From Candidatus Gastranaerophilales bacterium (GTDB taxonomy: Bacteria > Cyanobacteriota > Vampirovibrionia > Gastranaerophilales > Gastranaerophilaceae), in assembly GCA_944326115.1 (NCBI GenBank), contig CALVCQ010000019.1, forward strand, positions 1 through 42,606: DNA of 42,606 nucleotides. The letters run 5' to 3'. Shown piece by piece: positions 8,883-16,494 of this stretch. The notes below the pieces were generated by a model. The model saw nothing but the letters and a program-made list of their open reading frames with translations, was not told where the DNA came from and ran no database searches. The stretch's first letter is position 1. Each line of letters opens with the position of its first letter. A program made the position numbers and the translations under genes.

Positions 8883-10028
8883 TTATATACTCATTCTTTC
8901 TGTCGGTATAATAAATGAAAAGGTACAGCCTGAAGATGGTTCTGACTCAGCCCATATTTTTCCTTTCATTAATCTGACAAGATTATATAAAACTCCCATT
9001 TCCATACCTTTTGTAACGGCTTTTTTTACAATGTATTTGTCTATATTTGCGTAAGGATCAAAAATACTATCCAGTTCGGTTTCAGGTATATTGAATCCTG
9101 TGCTTGTAATTTTAATTAAAGCATAAGTTTTATCAGACAAATTAGGATTTACTTTAAATCCTGCAATTTCAAGGTATTCTGCATCAGGATGGCTGACGGA
9201 AAGCTGTATGGAGCCGCTGTTGGTCTGTTCCAGCATGCTGATTAAAATAATTTCCAGAGCTTTTTTCAACACGTTTTCATCAGAATAAAAAGTTCTTTTG
9301 CCCAGACTGTTCAGGTTAAAATTCAGTATTATCTTTTTGTCGTCTGCAATGGTTTTATATTTGTTGAAAAGTTCTGTCATCAAATTAACAAAATCAAAAT
9401 TTTTAAATTCATATTCATATAAACCTGATTCCAGTTTTGAATATTCAACTATACTGTTTATCAAATCGAGCAGCTGCGTTGAGTTTTTGTTTATGATTTT
9501 CAGATATTTTTCCTGCTTTTCATTAACATCTCCTCCCAATCCTTCCAAAATAGCCTGCGAAAAACCGTTGATAGAGTGTACCGGAGAGGTCAATTCTCCG
9601 GAAATTTTTGTCAAAAATGTATTCTTGTTTTTGGTAAGTTTATTTAAATATTCGTGCTCAAACATAAGCTTGTTAAGCATTCTCTGGCTGTGGGAAACAT
9701 CTCTTACGGAGATAATAATTTTTTCTTCTTCGTTATAATCAGAAGCTTTAATTTCAAAATACAGGTCATCTTTTAAGTTTTGTTTGTAACGAACTATTGC
9801 GGAATCTTTTGAGTGAGAGAGATTTCTTATAAGGTTAAACCCTCCGTCAAATAAATCAAACAGCTCCATGTTAAAAAGCTCATCGCTTGATAATTTAAAT
9901 AAGTCTAAAAGATTCTGATTCGCATACAGTATTTCACCTGAAACTGATACAACAAGTACGGCATCAGGATAATATGCCAGTACGCTCTTATCCTTTTTTT
10001 TCCCGAACAGCCAGGATAAAACACCCAT
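8883..10028 (-). CDS. PAS-containing degenerate histidine kinase (probable pseudokinase)
   Basis: This 381-residue protein has an N-terminal PAS-like domain (about 15-110; YYPDAVLVVSVSGEILYANQNLLDLF) and then a HisKA/HATPase_c layout. The H-box reads KISGELTSPVHSINGFS where the family has SHELRTP; the phosphoacceptor His is Gly144. The N-box (254-269, LKKALEIILISMLEQT) has Ser264 instead of the Mg-ATP Asn. The G1 box is STGFNI instead of DTGIGI, and the G2 glycines are mostly lost, although SEPSSGCTFSFIIP at the end keeps the family pattern. Autophosphorylation is therefore unlikely. There is no membrane segment beyond a hydrophobic N-terminal stretch. It is co-oriented with the sugar ABC ATPase 15 bases downstream, which hints at a scaffold or sensor role in carbohydrate uptake. 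GAGGGGGAG precedes the ATG. Confidence 0.85.
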   Translation of the reverse strand: MGVLSWLFGKKKDKSVLAYYPDAVLVVSVSGEILYANQNLLDLFKLSSDELFNMELFDLFDGGFNLIRNLSHSKDSAIVRYKQNLKDDLYFEIKASDYNEEEKIIISVRDVSHSQRMLNKLMFEHEYLNKLTKNKNTFLTKISGELTSPVHSINGFSQAILEGLGGDVNEKQEKYLKIINKNSTQLLDLINSIVEYSKLESGLYEYEFKNFDFVNLMTELFNKYKTIADDKKIILNFNLNSLGKRTFYSDENVLKKALEIILISMLEQTNSGSIQLSVSHPDAEYLEIAGFKVNPNLSDKTYALIKITSTGFNIPETELDSIFDPYANIDKYIVKKAVTKGMEMGVLYNLVRLMKGKIWAESEPSSGCTFSFIIPTERMSI

Positions 10029-10120
10029 TTTATTTCTCCCCCTCTTTTTATCAAAGTCTGATAATTATTTAACAATTAAATATTATCATAACTGTTCAAA
10101 ATTAAAAATATAAAAAATAA

Positions 10121-10147
10121 ATGCGGCAATTGTATAACAAGCCGCAT
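10121..10147 (-). terminator. Rho-independent terminator of the gcvPB transcript
   Basis: Read on the minus strand, a 7-bp perfect stem (ATGCGGC / GCCGCAT) with a 13-base loop is followed directly by TTTATTTTTTATATTTTT. It lies about 100 bases after the stop at 10248 and before the next minus-strand gene, so it should end the gcvPB operon transcript. Confidence 0.75.
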
Positions 10148-10247
10148 AAGTCAAGAAAGGAATGGTTAGACTATTAATATGTCTATTATTACAATTTTTC
10201 ATTATGCGGGCAAATTTATAAACAATTGTTAAGAAAATACATAAAAC

Positions 10248-10904
10248 CTATTCTATAAAATATCCTTCACCCGCAGAAGTTAGTGTGTACTCGCTAATTT
10301 CACTTGTTCCGGTCAAATCGGGAACTTTTTTTATATATTCCTGTGCAATAGCAGATTCTATTAACGAATGATCAACGGGCTTTTCTTTAGCAGGAACCAA
10401 CTTTGAATTTAACTGTTTTATGGAAAAACATTCTTGATTTTCATTATTAAGAATATATTTTGCAGCAATTATTAACCTGTCCATATCGGATTGAGGATTG
10501 TAAGAATTGAGATAACCTTCAAACTCAGCAATTGTATCAGTTTTTTCAATTACTTCCGTTTTGGGATTTTCAACTGATTCTTTCAATGCGTCTTCAAAAT
10601 TTATTTTAGACAAATCTCTTTCAATTTCATCAGCCAGCAAGGATGAATTAAATCTCGGTGTTGTCATTTCATTTATTGATGCAAGGTTCTTTACATCAAT
10701 AAATCCGCTTCTTTGCGGTTTGTCTTTTATTTCTGAATCCGTCTTTACAGCAGGTATACTGTTGTCTTTCGGAGGTGCAACATACTCACCTCTTACAATC
10801 CCGTTTATCCAATCGGAAAGTTTTTCTTCGAATGTTATTTTATCATTTGTTGAACATTCAAATTCTATGTCGCCTTTTTTTATTTTAAAATAGTATTCGT
10901 ACAT
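10248..10904 (-). CDS. Hypothetical protein in gcvPB operon
   Basis: This 218-residue protein matches no family I recognise. The first ~45 residues (MYEYYFKIKKGDIEFECSTNDK...) look like a small compact domain. A charged, proline-containing linker runs from about 45 to 130. The last ~80 residues (MDRLIIAAKYILNNENQECFSIKQLNSKLVP...SLIESAIAQEYIKKVP...YTLTSAGEGYFIE) have the helix pattern and terminal TLT-x-x-G-x-x-Y of a winged-helix domain. It begins 2 bases after the gcvPB stop, with AGGAATGAG inside the gcvPB end as binding site, so the two are translationally linked. A link to glycine cleavage is only suggested by position. Confidence 0.75.
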   Translation of the reverse strand: MYEYYFKIKKGDIEFECSTNDKITFEEKLSDWINGIVRGEYVAPPKDNSIPAVKTDSEIKDKPQRSGFIDVKNLASINEMTTPRFNSSLLADEIERDLSKINFEDALKESVENPKTEVIEKTDTIAEFEGYLNSYNPQSDMDRLIIAAKYILNNENQECFSIKQLNSKLVPAKEKPVDHSLIESAIAQEYIKKVPDLTGTSEISEYTLTSAGEGYFIE

Positions 10905-10906
10905 AA

Positions 10907-12349
10907 TTACTCATTCCTGTATCGTAAATCGAGATGTCTTGCCGCATTTGTTTCATCAACTCTGTTAACAGGTGTATTATGCGGGGCACTTAAAGTCTCT
11001 TGTGGATTTTCATTTATTTCTTTTGCAATATTTTTCATTGCGGCTATAAAATTATCCAGTCTTGCTTTGTTCTCCGATTCGGTAGGTTCTATCATCATAG
11101 CCTCGGATACAATCAGGGGAAAATATACAGTCGGCGGATGAATTTTGTAATCCATCAGTCTTTTTGCTATTTCTAAAGTGTGAACCCCCTGCGCTTTTTG
11201 CCAGTCTCCTGACAGAACAAACTCATGCATACACGGTCTGTCATAAGGTAAATCAAAGCTATCTTTTAAGTTTTCTTTCAGATAATTTGCATTTAAAACA
11301 GCATCACAGGATGCGTTTTTTAGCGTATTACCACGCATTAATATATAAGAATAAGCTTTAACAAGAACTCCGAAGTTGCCTTGGAATTCTTTAATTTTCC
11401 CTATTGTATGTTTCAATTCATATTTTCTGAAATATAATCCGTCTTTAAAATCAATAACCGGTACAGGCAAAAATTCTTTTAATTTTTCAACCACTCCAAC
11501 AGGTCCTGCACCGGGTCCGCCTCCGCCGTGGGGAGTTGCAAATGTTTTGTGAAGATTTAAATGTACAATATCAAAACCCATTACTCTTGGATTGGTTATT
11601 CCCATAATTGCATTTAAATTAGCTCCGTCATAATATAAAAGAGAGCCGTTTTTATGTGCAATTTCTGAAATTTGAAGAATATCATTTTCAAAAAGCCCGA
11701 GAGTATTCGGATTTGTCAGCATTATTGCTGCAATTTCATCTTTATTGTTTTCAAAAAGTTCTTTTAAATGACTTATATCAACCAGTCCATTCTCGTTGCT
11801 TTGAACTTTTATTATCTCAAACCCGCACATGCCTGCAGAGGCAGGATTTGTGCCATGAGCCGAGTCAGGTATAATTACTTTTGTACGTTTTATATCATTT
11901 TGGGCTTTAAAATAGTGCTTTACTATCATCATTCCGCATAATTCACCGTGAGCACCGGCAGAACCCTGCAGCGTAATTGCGTCCATCCCTGTTATTTCTT
12001 TTAACGCTTCTTGTAATTTGTACATTAGCTCAAGTGCACCCTGACAGTCTCTGTCTTCCTGTAAAGGGTGCAGCTGCGTAAAGCCTTCAAGTGAAGCAAG
12101 ATATTCATTTACTTTAGGATTATATTTCATTGTACAGGAGCCGAGAGGGTAAAAGCCTGATTCCACGCAAAAATTTTTATCCGAAAGCTCTTTAAAATGC
12201 CTCATTACCTCAAGCTCGCTTATTTGCGGCAAGACAGGTTCTTTTTTTCTCAAAAATTCAGGTCTGATAAAGGTTCCGGTTATCTCTTTATCTGTAAGGG
12301 TTATACCGGTCATGCCTTTTATTGATTTTTCAAAAATTAACTCTGTCAT
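10907..12349 (-). CDS. gcvPB: Glycine dehydrogenase (decarboxylating) subunit 2
   Basis: This is the catalytic subunit of the P-protein of the glycine cleavage system. It decarboxylates glycine and passes the aminomethyl group to the lipoyl arm of GcvH (EC 1.4.4.2). The 480-residue length is normal for the split bacterial P-protein. The PLP lysine is Lys268 in HLNLHKTFATPHGGGGPG. Other family stretches are FYPLGSCTMKYNPK, LQGSAGAHGE and DSAHGTNPASA. GGGGAG precedes the ATG. GcvPA, GcvH and GcvT are not in the window. It may link to glyA at 29672 for glycine/serine and one-carbon exchange. Confidence 0.96.
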   Translation of the reverse strand: MTELIFEKSIKGMTGITLTDKEITGTFIRPEFLRKKEPVLPQISELEVMRHFKELSDKNFCVESGFYPLGSCTMKYNPKVNEYLASLEGFTQLHPLQEDRDCQGALELMYKLQEALKEITGMDAITLQGSAGAHGELCGMMIVKHYFKAQNDIKRTKVIIPDSAHGTNPASAGMCGFEIIKVQSNENGLVDISHLKELFENNKDEIAAIMLTNPNTLGLFENDILQISEIAHKNGSLLYYDGANLNAIMGITNPRVMGFDIVHLNLHKTFATPHGGGGPGAGPVGVVEKLKEFLPVPVIDFKDGLYFRKYELKHTIGKIKEFQGNFGVLVKAYSYILMRGNTLKNASCDAVLNANYLKENLKDSFDLPYDRPCMHEFVLSGDWQKAQGVHTLEIAKRLMDYKIHPPTVYFPLIVSEAMMIEPTESENKARLDNFIAAMKNIAKEINENPQETLSAPHNTPVNRVDETNAARHLDLRYRNE

Positions 12350-12394
12350 TAAATGTATTCTCCCCGTTTAGTAAACATGTTAAGGTTTTGTTTG

Positions 12395-12423
12395 TTGCGT
12401 GTCAACACGGGATTTTATATAAT
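12395..12423 (+). promoter_or_regulatory. Sigma-70-type promoter of the binding-protein operon with inverted repeat
   Basis: TTGCGT (12395-12400) and TATAAT (12418-12423) are separated by exactly 17 bases. A perfect inverted repeat, CGTGT-CA-ACACG (12398-12409), overlaps the -35 element, and a second, GTTTA-G-TAAAC (12366-12376), lies just upstream. Both could be operators for a sugar-responsive repressor; that is inference. Confidence 0.7.
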
Positions 12424-12455
12424 TGGTGTATTATTATCGGAGTTCTTGTTAATTT

Positions 12456-13709
12456 ATGAAAAATCTAAAAATAATTATAGCAATTCTATGTGTAACATTA
12501 ATATGTATTGATGCTGTTTTTCTTATAACAAAGCCTCAAAAAAGTCTTAAAAAAAATATCAAAAAAGAAGAAGTTATTTTCTGGTCTCTTCAAATGGGCA
12601 CTTTCGGTAAATATATGAATCCGTTGATATCCGAGTTTGAAAAACAGAATCCCGAAATTAAAATAAAATGGATAGATGTGCCTTATTCAGAAGGTGAAAA
12701 AAGAACACTTGCTTCTATCCTTAGTACAAATCCGCCTGACCTTGTCAATTTAACTCCTGATTTTTCCAGTATTCTGGCACAAAAACAGGCTCTTCAATAT
12801 ATAGACTGCTCAAAACTTTCCGGCTACAACGAACAAATAATTAATGCACTTAAACAGGACGGAAAATGCTATGCTGTACCGTTTTATGCAACATCATCAA
12901 TAACTTTTTACAACAAAGATATTCTGAAAAAATCCGGAGTAAAAACAGTTCCGAAAACATACGAAAATATGTATGCATCAGCACAGCAAATAAAAGAAAA
13001 ATCAGATATGTTTGTTACGATGCCGACATTAACAGAAAATGATACGCTTTTAAAAATTTTGAATAAATATGGTATAAATACACCTGAAAAATTTATTTCA
13101 AAAAAATCAGTTGATATTTTTAACGAATACAAACAATTGTATCAAAATGACCTTATACCAAAAGAATCCATTACTCAGAACCATCAGGAAGCTCTGGAAA
13201 AATATATGTCCGGACAACTTGCTTATATTCAGTCAGGTGCCAACTTTTTGAATATTGTTAAAGAAAATGCACCTCAAATATACAAAATAACAGGTGTTTC
13301 TTCTCAGCTAACAGGAGATACAGGTAAATATGACGTTTCTATTATGAATCTAATTATACCGGCAAGAGCAAAACACAAAGATGCCGCTTTAAAATTTGCA
13401 TTGTTCCTGACAAACAAAAAAAATCAGGTAGAACTGGCAAAGCTTACGACAATACTGCCCGTTAATAACGAAGCTTTAAACGATAAATATTTTACAATAT
13501 ACGATGATACTGATGTTATATCAAAAGCAAGATACATAAGTGCAAAACAGCTTAATAATTTGCAAACACAGATTAGATTTAAATATAATCACAAGGAAAT
13601 TATTACTCTTTTAAACACAACCGTGCAGCAGGTGCTGCTTGGCAGCAGCGATACACAAAGCATTTTGAAAAAAGCTGCGGATAACTGGAAAAGATTGGAT
13701 ACAAAATGA
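12456..13709 (+). CDS. Family 1 extracellular sugar-binding protein of an ABC importer
   Basis: This 417-residue protein carries an N-terminal hydrophobic signal/anchor (about 5-25, KIIIAILCVTLICIDAVFLI) with no canonical lipobox. The mature part matches MalE/UgpB-type binding proteins: VIFWSLQMGTFGKYMNPLISEFEKQNPEIKIKW, PDLVNLTPDF, KCYAVPFYATSSITFYNKDILKKSG, and a late KDAALKFALFLTNKKNQVELA. It should capture a sugar or oligosaccharide outside the inner membrane. The permeases are missing, and the ATPase at 7812-8867 is the nearest candidate partner. The M14 peptidase gene overlaps its stop by 4 bases. Confidence 0.88.
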   Translation: MKNLKIIIAILCVTLICIDAVFLITKPQKSLKKNIKKEEVIFWSLQMGTFGKYMNPLISEFEKQNPEIKIKWIDVPYSEGEKRTLASILSTNPPDLVNLTPDFSSILAQKQALQYIDCSKLSGYNEQIINALKQDGKCYAVPFYATSSITFYNKDILKKSGVKTVPKTYENMYASAQQIKEKSDMFVTMPTLTENDTLLKILNKYGINTPEKFISKKSVDIFNEYKQLYQNDLIPKESITQNHQEALEKYMSGQLAYIQSGANFLNIVKENAPQIYKITGVSSQLTGDTGKYDVSIMNLIIPARAKHKDAALKFALFLTNKKNQVELAKLTTILPVNNEALNDKYFTIYDDTDVISKARYISAKQLNNLQTQIRFKYNHKEIITLLNTTVQQVLLGSSDTQSILKKAADNWKRLDTK

Positions 13710-14359
13710 TTTTTGCTGATGTTGAATCAAAAATTAATACTAAAAACGGAAATGAAATATTGCTTCTAAAAAGAGAGCCTGCTTCGCAAAACTATGAAAA
13801 AACAATACTTGTAATAGGTGTATTTCACGGCGATGAACAAGACGGTGAATATCTTATAAACAGGTACCTTTCATACAAAAGTGAGACCCAAAACAGGCTT
13901 TTATTTATACCCTGCCTTAATCCTGACGGCAAAATTGCCGGTACAAGAACAAATGCTAACGGAGTGGATTTAAACAGAAATTTTCCTGCACAAAACTGGA
14001 AATTAACCCGGAAGGATGAATATTTTGGCGGAGAAAAACCTGCGAGTGAGGTAGAAACGCAGTTTGTAATCTACATTATCGAAAAATATGTTCCGGACTT
14101 AATAATTACTTTGCATGAGCCGTATTCTATAGTTAATTATGACGGACCGGCAAGTGAAGAAGCTGAAAAAATATCGCAAATAACCGGCTACAAAGTTGAA
14201 AAATCTATCGGATATCCGACTTTCGGAAGTTTTGGAACCTATTGCGGTATTGAAAAAAATATTCCGACAATCACGCTGGAATTGCCGGAACATTGTGAAA
14301 AAGAAAGTTTGTGGAATACTAACAAAGGTATTTTTACTTATATAGCGGAGTCATATTAG
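13706..14359 (+). CDS. M14-family zinc carboxypeptidase/amidase (MpaA-like)
   Basis: This 217-residue protein has the zinc site of M14 metallopeptidases: HGDE (His41, Glu44) and a third ligand in TLHEP (His137). The catalytic glutamate fits Glu192 in TITLELPEH. NPDG (72-75) and NANGVDLNRNFP (83-94) are the substrate-site motifs shared with MpaA, which cleaves the D-Glu/DAP bond of murein peptides. There is no signal peptide, which suits a cytoplasmic murein-peptide recycling enzyme. ATGA overlap with the binding-protein gene implies co-translation. Its 3' end overlaps the convergent amylase gene by 26 bases. The exact peptide substrate is inferred. Confidence 0.85.
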   Translation: MIFADVESKINTKNGNEILLLKREPASQNYEKTILVIGVFHGDEQDGEYLINRYLSYKSETQNRLLFIPCLNPDGKIAGTRTNANGVDLNRNFPAQNWKLTRKDEYFGGEKPASEVETQFVIYIIEKYVPDLIITLHEPYSIVNYDGPASEEAEKISQITGYKVEKSIGYPTFGSFGTYCGIEKNIPTITLELPEHCEKESLWNTNKGIFTYIAESY

Positions 14360-15956
14360 ATTTTTGTTTCTTATTTTTTGAATCCTGTAAATTTTTGCTA
14401 ATCATAAATACGTTGACTTCCCCTGGCATAAGATTTACGTTTACCTTACCGTCTTCTATAACGGGAGCAATGTTAAATTCCAGAGGTGCAACGATATCTT
14501 CCTTTTTCAGGTTTTTAACATTTACTGTCGCTGTATTTGTGTAATTTAAATTTTTGTTTAAAACAACCAGAATCGAAGAATATTTGTAATTTATAATATA
14601 AGAAAATATATCTTTGTTGGTTGTATCTAAAAAGCAAAGATTGCCTTTATTCAATATTTCATAAGCCATAATTTTGAATTTGTTAGCAACGGCAAAATCA
14701 TTGAGCAAATCAGTACTGTTACCGCCGGGTTTTCTTGAAAAATTAAATATATCAAATTTTCCGTTGTGAACATAATAAATGTCATCATCAGTAAATGTTT
14801 TTACTGCTTTTTGATTTGCATATTTATACTGGTAAGCATCACCTGTTTGGAATCCGTCAACATAATAAGAATTAACAGGCAAAGTGGATTGAACCCATAT
14901 CAGCATATCTGCAAACGGCAAACCTCCTGTTATAACAGGAGACATTTCATCATGAGTTGCAAAACTGCCTATTACAGCTTTGGGTGTACCTTTTGTTTCA
15001 AAGTCTTTTCTTATATTTTCAACTAGACTTAATTCTTTTTGGAATTTTTCCTGTGTATTCCAATCTTTAAAATTAAAGAAACTTCCGTACCAGCCGTCAA
15101 ATCCTGCTTCAAGAAGTTTATATGCAGGTGTAAAAGGTGCACCCTGAGCCACAGGCTGAGTCCAACTGTCAGAAGCTTCCGCTAAAAACAAGAATTGCGG
15201 GTCTTTGCTCTTGGCATAAGAAATGAGTTTATTCCAGAATTCAGAAGTTTTAGATGTTGCAACATCGGCTCTTATGCCGTCAACTCCAAGCTTTTGAACC
15301 ATATCAATATATTTTTTGTACTCTGAATATAAAGCATCATTCAGTGTTCCGTCAGCATTTGTGACTTTAAAAAGACGAACATCTGTCCAATCAGACGGTA
15401 CTACAGGCTGTCCGTCCGGACCTTTTACAAACAGTTCCGGTTTTGCAAGGAAAAGATCATAAGACCCGCAGCTCGGTAAATCAACAATTACTCTTATATT
15501 TTTTTTATGGCATTCTTTGATAAAGTTTTTTGCTTCTTCCTCAACCGTAAGATTATTAGTCGGATCATCAAGCTGGGGATTTAATTTTGTAAAATCTGAT
15601 ATTGCATATAAGGAACCGGCTGTGCCAATGGCTTTTATTTTTCCGACAGGTGTGACTGGCAGCAGATGAACGGTATTAATCCCGTAGGAAGAAATTTCAT
15701 TCAGTCTTTTTACTGCATTAACAAAATTTCCGGCTATATCACCTTTATCAGTTTCAATAATATCGTTTTTATTCTTATCAACAGCATTAAAAGATCTTAT
15801 ATTAACAGCAAGAATTACTGCTTGATTTCTCAAAAATAAATTTTTCAAATCGTTATTCCAAACACCGTTATTCATTGCTGCATTTGCCGGAGTCAATGAA
15901 CAAACGGAAATTGTAAGAAATAATGAGATAGATAAGTTTATAAAAAATTTTTTCAT
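14334..15956 (-). CDS. Secreted GH13 alpha-amylase-like glycoside hydrolase
   Basis: This 540-residue protein has a signal peptide (MKKFFINLSISLFLTISVCSLTPANA). The GH13 barrel motifs are recognisable: GIRADVA (nucleophile Asp, region II), FLFLAEASD (acid Glu, region III) and SFATHDE (region IV). Region I reads IVDLPSCG, so the usual His of DxxxNH is absent. An upstream stretch, LNEISSYGINTVHLLPVTPVG, is the normal beta-1/beta-2 entry. A C-terminal beta domain follows. It probably degrades alpha-glucans in the periplasm or outside. It is divergent from hpf, with overlapping promoters. The stop lies 26 bases inside the convergent M14 gene. Confidence 0.88.
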   Translation of the reverse strand: MKKFFINLSISLFLTISVCSLTPANAAMNNGVWNNDLKNLFLRNQAVILAVNIRSFNAVDKNKNDIIETDKGDIAGNFVNAVKRLNEISSYGINTVHLLPVTPVGKIKAIGTAGSLYAISDFTKLNPQLDDPTNNLTVEEEAKNFIKECHKKNIRVIVDLPSCGSYDLFLAKPELFVKGPDGQPVVPSDWTDVRLFKVTNADGTLNDALYSEYKKYIDMVQKLGVDGIRADVATSKTSEFWNKLISYAKSKDPQFLFLAEASDSWTQPVAQGAPFTPAYKLLEAGFDGWYGSFFNFKDWNTQEKFQKELSLVENIRKDFETKGTPKAVIGSFATHDEMSPVITGGLPFADMLIWVQSTLPVNSYYVDGFQTGDAYQYKYANQKAVKTFTDDDIYYVHNGKFDIFNFSRKPGGNSTDLLNDFAVANKFKIMAYEILNKGNLCFLDTTNKDIFSYIINYKYSSILVVLNKNLNYTNTATVNVKNLKKEDIVAPLEFNIAPVIEDGKVNVNLMPGEVNVFMISKNLQDSKNKKQKSNMTPLYK

Positions 15957-15985
15957 ATTTTACCCCCCGCCATAATACAAATTTG

Positions 15986-16037
15986 ATTATACAGAACTCA
16001 AATGGTGATTGCAACTCGACAAGAGTTGAGGTATACT
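15986..16037. promoter_or_regulatory. Overlapping divergent promoters sharing one -35 hexamer (amylase / hpf)
   Basis: The palindromic hexamer TTGCAA lies at 16009-16014. To the right, 17 bases later, is TATACT (16032-16037) for hpf. To the left, also 17 bases away, is TATAAT on the minus strand (15986-15991) for the amylase gene. One -35 element therefore fits both promoters. A perfect inverted repeat CAACTC-gacaa-GAGTTG (16012-16028) covers the shared -35 edge and the hpf spacer, and looks like an operator. Transcription of the two genes should be mutually exclusive at any moment; that is inference. Confidence 0.75.
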
Positions 16038-16070
16038 AGGAAAGTATCATTTTATTAATGGAGGCAATAC

Positions 16071-16439
16071 ATGCGCATCTACGTTAACGGAAAAAACATT
16101 GAAATTACAGACGCAATTAAAGCTTACGCAAAAGAAAAAATCGGTAAAGTGGCAAATCACTATGACCAGATTGAAGGCATAGATGTTATGCTTACAGTAA
16201 TAAAAAATCCGAGCGTAGCTGAAAATCATACTGCAGAAGTTACCTGCAAATTGACTACAGGTGCGGTACATGTTGCAGAATCCGCAGAATCTATGTATGC
16301 AAGTATTGATCTTGTTGCAGATAAACTAGCAAGACAGGTTAAAAAGTTTAAAGATAAAAATCTGGGTAAATCAAAATCAGATTCAATAAGAACAGGTGCT
16401 GTTCTTGAAGAATCTGTTGAAGAAACAGTTGAAGAATAA
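16071..16439 (+). CDS. hpf: Short ribosome hibernation-promoting factor (HPF/RaiA family)
   Basis: This 122-residue protein matches the S30AE domain: MRIYVNGKNIEITDAIKAYAKEKIGKV at the start, later MLTVIKNPS, AEVTCKLTTGAVHVAESAESMYASIDLVADKLARQVKKFKDK. The family binds the decoding centre of the 30S subunit and idles ribosomes in slow growth. The C-terminal dimerisation domain of long HPF, usual in Firmicutes and Cyanobacteria, is absent; only a short acidic tail follows residue ~105. GGAGG at 16059-16063 precedes the ATG. Its promoter overlaps that of the divergent amylase gene. Confidence 0.93.
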   Translation: MRIYVNGKNIEITDAIKAYAKEKIGKVANHYDQIEGIDVMLTVIKNPSVAENHTAEVTCKLTTGAVHVAESAESMYASIDLVADKLARQVKKFKDKNLGKSKSDSIRTGAVLEESVEETVEE

Positions 16440-16460
16440 TTAAAAAAATAAAAATATTGA

Positions 16461-16494
16461 TAAAAGCTTCCTCTAAATCAGACGGGAGCTTTTA
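16461..16494 (-). terminator. Hairpin terminator between hpf and the acyl-CoA synthetase gene
   Basis: An 11-bp stem with one G-U pair joins TAAAAGCTTCC (16461-16471) and GGGAGCTTTTA (16484-16494). On the minus strand it is followed by a T-rich run (reading leftwards from 16460), and it overlaps the stop codon of the acyl-CoA synthetase. It may also stop hpf transcription, but the plus-strand T tract is weak. Confidence 0.6.
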
